Assembly: GCA_018343915.1 (NCBI GenBank)
Contig: JABRWF010000008.1
Coordinates: forward strand, 1,054,001-1,118,000
Direction of reading: 5' to 3'
Source of the DNA: Agroathelia rolfsii
Lineage: Eukaryota > Basidiomycota > Agaricomycetes > Amylocorticiales > Amylocorticiaceae
Length of the DNA: 64,000 nucleotides
Numbering within the stretch: position 1 is the first letter of the stretch; every line of letters starts with the position of its first letter. Position numbers and translations under genes: made by a program. The notes beneath the pieces are model-generated. The model was not told where the DNA came from and did not search any database. It saw nothing but the letters and a program-made list of their open reading frames with translations. This document shows, one piece after another, positions 57,001 through 64,000 of the stretch.

Positions 57001-59941
57001 CGCACCTATTTACAAGAAATGTTGCACAGCCCTGATAGCAAATAAGTTACTGGTCAAAAAATTGAAACCAGACAAATCAATACACATACCACCATACAAG
57101 AGTGTACCTTTTTGGTATTTCATTTGAGTTTGATTGGTTGGAAGGTTTTCATAGCAAGAGAAAAAAAACTTCACCGGTTCAGACCTATAAAACTTGAGCC
57201 CATGAGCAAACTAGCATCACAATAGAGCTGTAGACGGAAATGCACCAAACTACTTTGAGCTCCAATAGAATATTGGTAGTAGTGGATATAAGATAAAAAT
57301 ATGATATATGCATGATTAAGGCTATATCCACGGTATTCAGTAGCCTGTATTACTTGCACGTCAGAGTAAAGCATGCACGCTCGAATGCATTCAAGTTCTA
57401 CCATAAAAAGACTGTCTGAAGGCATTAAAATATAGATTTGTCGTAAAAACTACCAGGATATAGTCCTTACCAATCCTTTCACCAACACATGGTCGTTATT
57501 TGCATTCATGCTGAAATAGAAGAAAACTTGGGCACATGTTACACCGTATAGTCTAGATATTTTTTAGCTATTCAAGCACATCAAGCCTTGGTTTGTAGCA
57601 ACCTACATAGCTGCAAGTCCAAGTCCAGGGATCAAGATGCCAAAAGTGAAAGTTAAAGGCTCAGAGCTCATGAGTGAAGATGTAGGATACTTATGGAAGA
57701 TGAACTTGCACCTTACGCTTCGCCGTTGGTTTTTAATCGTAAAATAGTGTTTCGTCATCAGCGGTGATAGTCATAACCATGCGACCTAACTCCATAACAC
57801 AGGGTCAAAGAGAGACACTGGAAATTCCTTAACAGATACAAAGTCCTGCAAGAAAACACACGGTTCTTTCTGGCATAATGATTTGCTCATCAGGAAACAG
57901 TGGGGGTTTCATATAAGCTTCATATACGATATATACATAATATTGGCTTTTCAGGGCTGCAACCAGAACGACCGGATGTAGTACTGTCAATCAATAATAT
58001 ATATTATATTGAATATGAAGTCAGGGGATGATGAGAGAAGATCAAGAATCCAATAATGGTAACGTTGTACGTGATATCAACCAGTTATTAAGCAAAAGTT
58101 TATAATGCTTGTTAAGCAAACTTCAGCACTACTGTATTATCGATTCCTGGTCTGGTAAAAGTGTCATAGCAGCGGCTACTAGACATCCTAGATAGTTGCC
58201 GTTTAAGCAAAGTAACAGAAAGGCCACTTTGTGCTGGCCACCGGCCATAAGTTTTCATCCAGGCAAAAGAGACATCTTCAACTAAATTTTCGGTGTCCAG
58301 AATACATCTACAGTTGACTTTGTCTAGAGTAATGTGATCAGTGGTGCCAAGAAATGAAGAATATGACTTTATGTAGCTTTTCCTGGAAACAAGTAAGTTC
58401 AAAGAACTAGCTAGGTATGGTGCATACCCCTGCCGAATGTAGTCCAGCAAATTGACAACTGCTGAAGTTCTGCTAGTAAAGTAAGCCATATCAATTCCTC
58501 AAATATCATCATATCAAACCATTTATCCCTTATACATCATGGAGCACGATTTTCTTGGCTACCAGTGACAGTCAATATCAGAAATAACTGCTTATCTCCA
58601 ACGAACCGCAGAGTGGCAGGATAGAAGTTGATGGGTTTCATATTTCAGAGCCGAGATGAGCCATAATAATTGCATTCATTGTCTTTAGCATTGCTTGATG
58701 GGCTGGCTGGCCTGTATGCAGAGAATAGCAGTGGCAGTGGATGGGGGGAAAGCGCAAAGTGCCTTTCGTGCCCCGGCCGGATAGAAATTTGTGAGGAGAG
58801 TGGTGAGCAGCGCTTCTCGCGGGGCTAAACATGAAGACATACTGGGTAAAGAACATAACAAGTCTAAGCCAGTCAGCAAGGGCAGTATGTCCATGTAATG
58901 TTTACGCAATCAAATAACCAAGGCTGAAAGTAACAAGGGCAGACAAACTCAGGGAAACAACGCTCAAGTAATCAATGGAGTGTGCTTGGCTTTGAATGCT
59001 TGTGCATCTAGTAGCATGTGAACCAGTGAGCAAAGATGTATCACTGCCAGTTCTATTCTCGTCAGAGTTGTTTTCTTCTTTTTTATTATATAAATTCATT
59101 TTACGAGGCTCCGCGTAAATGAGCCCTGTTAATGCCTGATTCCGAGGTTGAAGCAATGTTTAAGGAGCCGTTCGGCACTCCAGATCAAGGTCTTGAGAAG
59201 CCACAATAGCCCTAAGTCCTCACAGCAGCTTCCCGTTAACTTAGTCAATGTGGCTTGGTAGCGTATGGTGTTGCTTCCAGTCACATGCATTTACTTTTTT
59301 ATTTTTTATTTTATTTTTTGACTCCCATCATATTACTAAGGCAAACAAGAGTCCAGGGACAAGAGAACCCATAAATAAAATTTGCCTTTCAGTATTAGGA
59401 ATATATCACAGAGGAGATAATACACACAGCAATGTAAAATAGATTTATCATAACTACTACAATATATATACAGTATTCCTAATATTAAAGGTGGTAAACT
59501 ACCATAGAAGCATTGCAACATAAGAAATACACTGTGACAATATAAGTAAATATAAGTAATATTAAGGCTTATGCACTAATTATATCTAGTGCATGTTTCC
59601 GTATAGGGAGATTAATAATAGTGTCTCCTGTGATATATACCACATCTTCTATCTGTGAAAAACATGCATTCTGTCCTGAAATTGGATAATATGATGAATT
59701 TGTGCACATAAAATTCAATGTGTATGATTTTTCATCATGATGCTCATAATGCATTACAAGCCCTGATTGTCGTGAAAACATTTATCAATTTCTATCGTTA
59801 TTAATGTAGCCCAGTGTTCCATGAGGGGAATGTACCTATGTGCATAAAATCAGGAATAAGTACCTTATCTTGGTAGATCCAGATCGCCCAAATTTACCTC
59901 TTCCAACGCAAACATTCACTAGATTTTACAACGAGTTTACC
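54071..59941. other. Gene-poor AT-rich region
   Basis: About 5.9 kb without any gene I can support. Open frames (for example 55799-56062 and 56198-56485 on plus; 57171-57425, 58112-58489 and 58902-59156 on minus) are short. Some encode hydrophobic stretches: a minus-strand fragment near 56765-56815 would give a leucine-rich helix, and 58902-59156 ends in one. I could not join them by splicing into a consistent gene. They may be remnants of membrane-protein genes. Low-complexity T-rich sequence lies at 59296-59320. Confidence 0.5.
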
Positions 59942-61960
59942 CTATATTACATCTTTGAGCTGTGTTTTAGGAATAGCCTCGTCGTATGCTCTGCGGTTTA
60001 GCCGTGTTCTTGTAGCTTGCTCGTATGCATATGCATATCCAATCAACTTCTCTTCGGTCCAGGCGGTGCTGAAGAAAGTTAAGCCAAAGGGCGTTCCTGG
60101 TCCTGTCACCCGAGTAGGATTTGCGTTTGGTGTAGGCAAGTCATCCGGTTGAAATCCCATCGGAACTGGAAAGACTACGTATTAAACATCGGATTATGTC
60201 TTATTAGTTGAGAGTACCGGAGATAATCGGGTATCCAGCTATGGAAGATGGCCTCGATGAAAAGTCTGCAAGGCAAGTTATATGGAGCGCATACAGGTTA
60301 TTATCTCAGCTAGATTTACCTTCTGCTGGTAAAATTAGGGCATCTAGGCCATACTTCTCTAACACTGCGTCAATTCCATCTTGACCTGCCATCTTTTGTG
60401 CATCTTCGAGAGCTTGATAATACTCTTCATTCATAGACGAATTCTCGGCTTCAACCAGCCTATACCGCAGAGTCAATGAAATCTGCAGACACGCTGTCTG
60501 GATCTGCAACGTGCCTCGATTGATCAGCATAGTAAGGCGGTATGAGCTCCTTGTCCGCATTTTCTATGTTGAATTTGATTATATCTGCCATAGTCCGAAC
60601 TCGTGTAGGTACTTCCAGGAGTTCGGCAAGGTATTTCTCAAGGTGGGGCTGAAATGTTTATATTTCTGATTAACAGAGGCGCGTATATTCACGCTTCGTA
60701 CCTACCTTGAAATCGGTGGTCATGACTATCGTTTCCAAGTCTGCACCCTTGGCTAATAGTATTTGCCAGTTTTCAAAATCCGCTGGATCTATAACTTCCG
60801 CACCAAGAGCCCTGATCGTCTGAATGGCCGTATTGAAGGCTTCGATCCTGAACTTATCATTCACTCCTGTTAGGAACGCTCGGGGAACACCAATACGTGC
60901 ACCGCGCAAGGCTTCCTTGTTAAGTGCACAGGTATAATCGACTGATGAGGTCCTCGCGGGCTGTTTCAACGTATACTTGTCTCTGTTGTCCCGACCTACG
61001 ATAGTATTCAACAAGATAGCGCAGTCGGCTACAGACCGTGTCATCGGACCGACCGAGTCTTGATTCAGAGTGATTGGAATAACTGGGTGGGGTATAAGAT
61101 CATAAAAACAAGATGAAAAAAACTTATCAAGTGGTAGTTACCGCCTGCTCGCGAAGTTAGGCCAACGGTCGGCTTCAGACCGACAATATTGTTGCGACTT
61201 GAAGGAAAAGTAATTGATCCTTCCGTCTCTGTGCCTAAGGATGCTGTCGCAAGCCCGATCGCGGTCGCAATTCCACTTCCCGAGCTAGATCCACTGGGTT
61301 TAACCAAGGGTGAGTAAGGGCTGAACGCCTGACCGAGCCGGGCGCAAAATCCTGAAGGCACTATACCGCGATAATTGGCCCATTCGGACATAGATGCCTT
61401 ACCGAGGATAATGGCACCACTCTTACGAAGTAGTGAGATGACATGAGCATCTCTTGGAGGCATAGAGTCCATTAATGCATATGAGCCTGAAGATAGGATG
61501 GATAAAAATGTCTATTTCTCATGAGAAACGTTTCGAACCAGAGGTGGTATTCATGCCTGTAAATTTACCAGCTGGATACAGATTTGACTGTATTGTTATA
61601 AGTGCAGACAGACCTTCTGATTTAACAGTCGCTATATTGTCCTTGACAAGTATAGGTATCCCATGCAGTGGGCTCCGTGAACCAGACTCTTTCCTCTCCT
61701 TATCCATTTCTTCTGCTACATTTATGGCGAACGGATTGATCTCGAGTACAGCACGTAGACCTGGCCCGTTGAGATTTACTTCATGTATACGGGCTACGTA
61801 TGCCTATGTATTTCGAAGTATGTGAGGTTGCGTTATACAACCGAGTATGATGTGCCTGTACCTTAACGAGATGAACGCTCGTAAAGTGACCCTTCTCAAG
61901 ACCATGCTGGATCTCGGTGATGGAGGCCTCATATAGGTCTGGCATTGTGGTATCGGGCAT
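59942..61960 (-). CDS. Amidase-signature hydrolase, copy 3 (one GC-AG intron)
   Basis: Third paralogue. Nine exons: 61862-61960, 61614-61803, 61539-61556, 61142-61486, 60706-61082, 60515-60648, 60320-60459, 60218-60265 and 59942-60165; 524 residues in frame. The triad is intact: Lys87 (ILVKDNIAT), Ser169 (GSSSGSG) and Ser193 (GTETEGSI). The C-terminal block GPGTPFGLTFFSTAWTEEK is almost identical to copy 1. The intron after exon 6 starts with GC (TCGAG|GCACGT) instead of GT; GC-AG introns are a known minor class, so splicing is plausible, and without it the frame ends at TAG near the intron end. The start MPDTTMPDLYEAS is clear. The third exon is 18 nt, as in the other copies. There is no signal peptide, so it is likely cytosolic. 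It is divergent from VPS26. The substrate is unknown. Confidence 0.92.
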
Positions 61961-62483
61961 GATTTAAGCAGGTTTCTGACTAAAGGTTGTTTTCAGATCA
62001 AATTATTTGTAAAGCTCTGGCCGAAAGTATAAGCTACCAGTGGACCCAGACAAAGTGTACGGCCAAGTGAACTTGAACCAAAGTATGCGTTATGTTCGCT
62101 AAGCTTGTTTTTTTTTTTTTTTTTTTTTTACAAAAGTGAAATGAGACAATTTACAGCTAATATTCCAGAGCAATATGGATGGTAGTATATTTGACCTTGC
62201 CAGGTTATCAATAATACTAGTTTGTGACAAGGAATCGTTTGAAGTCAGGTCATGGGAAGATTCAAATCTGAGCCTTGCATTGTGTGGCTGTGCAGTGTGA
62301 TATGATTGCCGGGTTGGGAACGACCTGGGGACACTCAGCTGGCAGTGCTCCCGGCCGTCACTAGCGTCACTTGTCGCGCAGCTCAGACTCACTCAGGCTC
62401 AAGTTCTAGCCCTATATCTAACGATCACCTGGGCTGCTGTACTTCTGGACAGGGTCTTATCTCTGTAACAACACAGTGCCACT
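61961..62483. promoter_or_regulatory. Divergent region between amidase 3 and VPS26
   Basis: This 523 bp holds the promoters of both genes. It contains a run of about 22 T at 62108-62129, which may exclude nucleosomes as poly(dA:dT) tracts do in fungi. No TATA box is convincing. A minus-strand frame at 62099-62392 includes the T-run and is not supported. Confidence 0.45.
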
Positions 62484-63725
62484 ATGGCCGCCTATTTCTT
62501 TACGTCCCCCATCGACGTCGACATCAAGTTGGAAGGAGAAGAACTTAGAAAACAGGTCGACCTTAAGACAGAGAAGGAGAAGATAGTCGCATGTCCTATT
62601 TTTTATGATGGCGAGTCTGTCGCTGGACAGGCATGTTCCTTGGTTCTAGGTCGACATCATCAGTCATCATTCAACGCGGAGGATTGGTTATAGGTATCTC
62701 TTCGCGTCCGGGACGGCAAGAAGATTACGCATGACGGAATCAAGGTCGAGTTTGTAGGACGCATAGGTTTGCTGTTGATCATAATGACGCTTAGCTTCCT
62801 TGGGCTCATTATCATTGCTAGAGCTGTTTTACGACCGTGGTCATCATCACGAATTCTTGTCCCTATCCCAGGAACTTGCTGCTCCTGGAGAGATGAGACA
62901 GGCTCAGACATTTGATTTCCTATTCAAAAATGTAGAGAAGCAATATGAAAGCTATCAAGGCATTAACGTGAAGCTCAGGTATACTCAATAACGTGACTAT
63001 CTTCATCGTGTACTGACTGGAGCTAGATATTTCATTCGTGTAACCCTGTCGCGGAGGATGGCAGATGTAACCAAAGAACGTGACATATGGGTGCACTCAT
63101 ATCGAGCCCCTCCAGACATCAACAATGCTATCAAGATGGAAGTTGGTATTGAGGATTGTCTACACATCGAGTTTGAATACAACAAATCCAAGTAAGGAGT
63201 TGCTGTGCTCTCATTGCTCCGCAGCAGCAGCGTTTACTTCTTATTCCCAAGGTATCACTTGAAAGACGTCATTGTTGGCAAGATTTATTTCCTGCTTGTA
63301 CGAATCAAGATAAAGCACATGGAGCTCTCCATCATACGGCGTGAAACTACTGGATCCCCACCAAATCAATACAATGAGAGTGAAACAATTACGAAGTTCG
63401 AAATTATGGATGGTGCACCTGTACGAGGTATGATTATAACGTAAACTATGTCAATCTAGCCCTGGTCTGACGACTTTTTCTGTCTAGGAGAGACAATCCC
63501 CATCCGGCTTTTCCTGGGCGGATTTGAACTTACGCCAACGTTCCGTGACGTCAACAAGCGGTTCAGCACACGCTATTATCTCAACCTAGTGTTGATCGAC
63601 GAGGAAAATCGTCGTTACTTCAAACAACAGGAGATCACCATTGTTAGGATACCAGAGGTTCGTCTTTTCCATGGTATTGTACTGCTACATGCGTCATGAC
63701 TGATCGGATGAATGCTCAGAACTAA
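62484..63725 (+). CDS. VPS26: Retromer subunit Vps26
   Basis: Arrestin-fold subunit of the retromer, which returns cargo receptors from endosomes to the Golgi. Seven exons (62484-62630, 62694-62766, 62822-62978, 63027-63191, 63252-63427, 63488-63657, 63720-63725) give 297 residues, the usual length. Highly conserved blocks are visible: FYDGESVAGQ, GIKVEFVGRIE, KMEVGIEDCLHIEFEYNKSK, YHLKDVIVGKIYFLLVRIKI, HMELSIIRRETTG, EIMDGAPVRGETIPIRLFL and RDVNKRFSTRYYLNLVLIDE with RRYFKQQEI. Intron 1 begins GC (GGACAG|GCATGT), a GC-AG intron; no other donor keeps the frame. The last coding exon is only AAC TAA; if the last intron is retained, the protein would instead end in VRLFHGIVLLHAS. Identity is certain. 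Confidence 0.96.
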
Positions 63726-64000
63726 CCGCTTCTATCATTCTGTATTTTATATTTGTACTTCTCATGATGGTCTATTCCTATTCACATCCTGGAATTTATT
63801 TCTTTCGATCATTTGTATGGTGCTTTGAAATGTTCAGGCATAAAAACATCATGGTTGCGATGAAATACAAGTTGCTTACTTTAATCACATGATCTGTGGC
63901 TGAGCTTTTGATAATCCAGCCACTGGCCACTAGAAGCCATTTGCGCGTTGAATACTATGATCATATTTGAAAGTAGAACGACATTCGCGAATGGTTTTCT
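63726..64000. other. Downstream flank of VPS26
   Basis: T-rich 3' flank; the VPS26 polyadenylation site should lie here. No gene is seen before the window ends. Confidence 0.55.

Noticed and set aside
43305..61960. Amidases 2 and 3 as products of the retrotransposon or of retroposition
   Set aside because: Both copies keep all eight introns, so they arose by DNA-level duplication, not through RNA.
62219..62300. Possible tRNA (GATTCAAATC resembling a T-loop)
   Set aside because: No acceptor or anticodon stem can be paired around it. No tRNA was convincing anywhere in the window.

Overview
The window is nuclear DNA from a filamentous fungus, almost certainly a basidiomycete of the mushroom-forming type. 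Genes are dense with short GT-AG introns (mostly 45-75 nt), several exons are tiny, and the set includes a 1,3-beta-glucan synthase, NoxA, a thaumatin-like protein, a GH28 pectinase, a multi-pass membrane protein resembling orphan basidiomycete families, and a chromodomain Ty3/Gypsy retrotransposon. No bacterial, organellar or CRISPR features were seen. Gene models were built by hand-splicing; in nearly all of them every exon phase closes in frame, which is the main support.

Layout. 1-4783 (+): 3' part of FKS1, cut by the window edge. 6481-7587 (+): secreted thaumatin-like protein. 8021-9363 (-): coiled-coil protein of unknown function. 9732-11521 (-): alpha-arrestin with three PPxY motifs, divergent from NUP49 (11882-13902, +). 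14304-16681 (+): ten-exon orphan membrane protein. 17427-20786 (-): large SAP-domain protein. 21327-23460 (-): GH28 pectinase with one out-of-phase junction. 25471-27708 (-): SLX1 nuclease subunit. 28365-30454 (+): amidase copy 1. 32695-34891 (-): NoxA. 36221-37906 (+): SOF1. 38541-40487 (+): F-box protein. 40617-42075 (-): NOSIP-type RING protein. 43305-45325 (-): amidase copy 2. 45774-53173: full-length LTR retrotransposon with 956-bp LTRs and the 5-bp target duplication GGTAG. 53.3-54.1 kb: two foldback repeats. 54.1-59.9 kb: gene-poor DNA. 59942-61960 (-): amidase copy 3. 62484-63725 (+): retromer subunit VPS26.

How the parts relate. Most genes are housekeeping or cell-wall functions with no operon-like logic. 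Three themes stand out. First, three dispersed amidase paralogues share one nine-exon architecture, but one intron has donors GT, GG and GC in the three copies. Second, the retrotransposon between copies 2 and 3 is structurally complete but inactivated by four stop codons and one frameshift; its LTRs differ almost only at CpG-type transitions, and it keeps a -1 frameshift heptamer at the gag/pol junction. Third, the right third (45-60 kb) is repeat-rich and gene-poor, in contrast to the compact first 42 kb. I found no clear case for a wholly new system; the amidase intron, the LTR intron-like duplication, the orphan membrane and SAP proteins and the foldback elements are the best leads.
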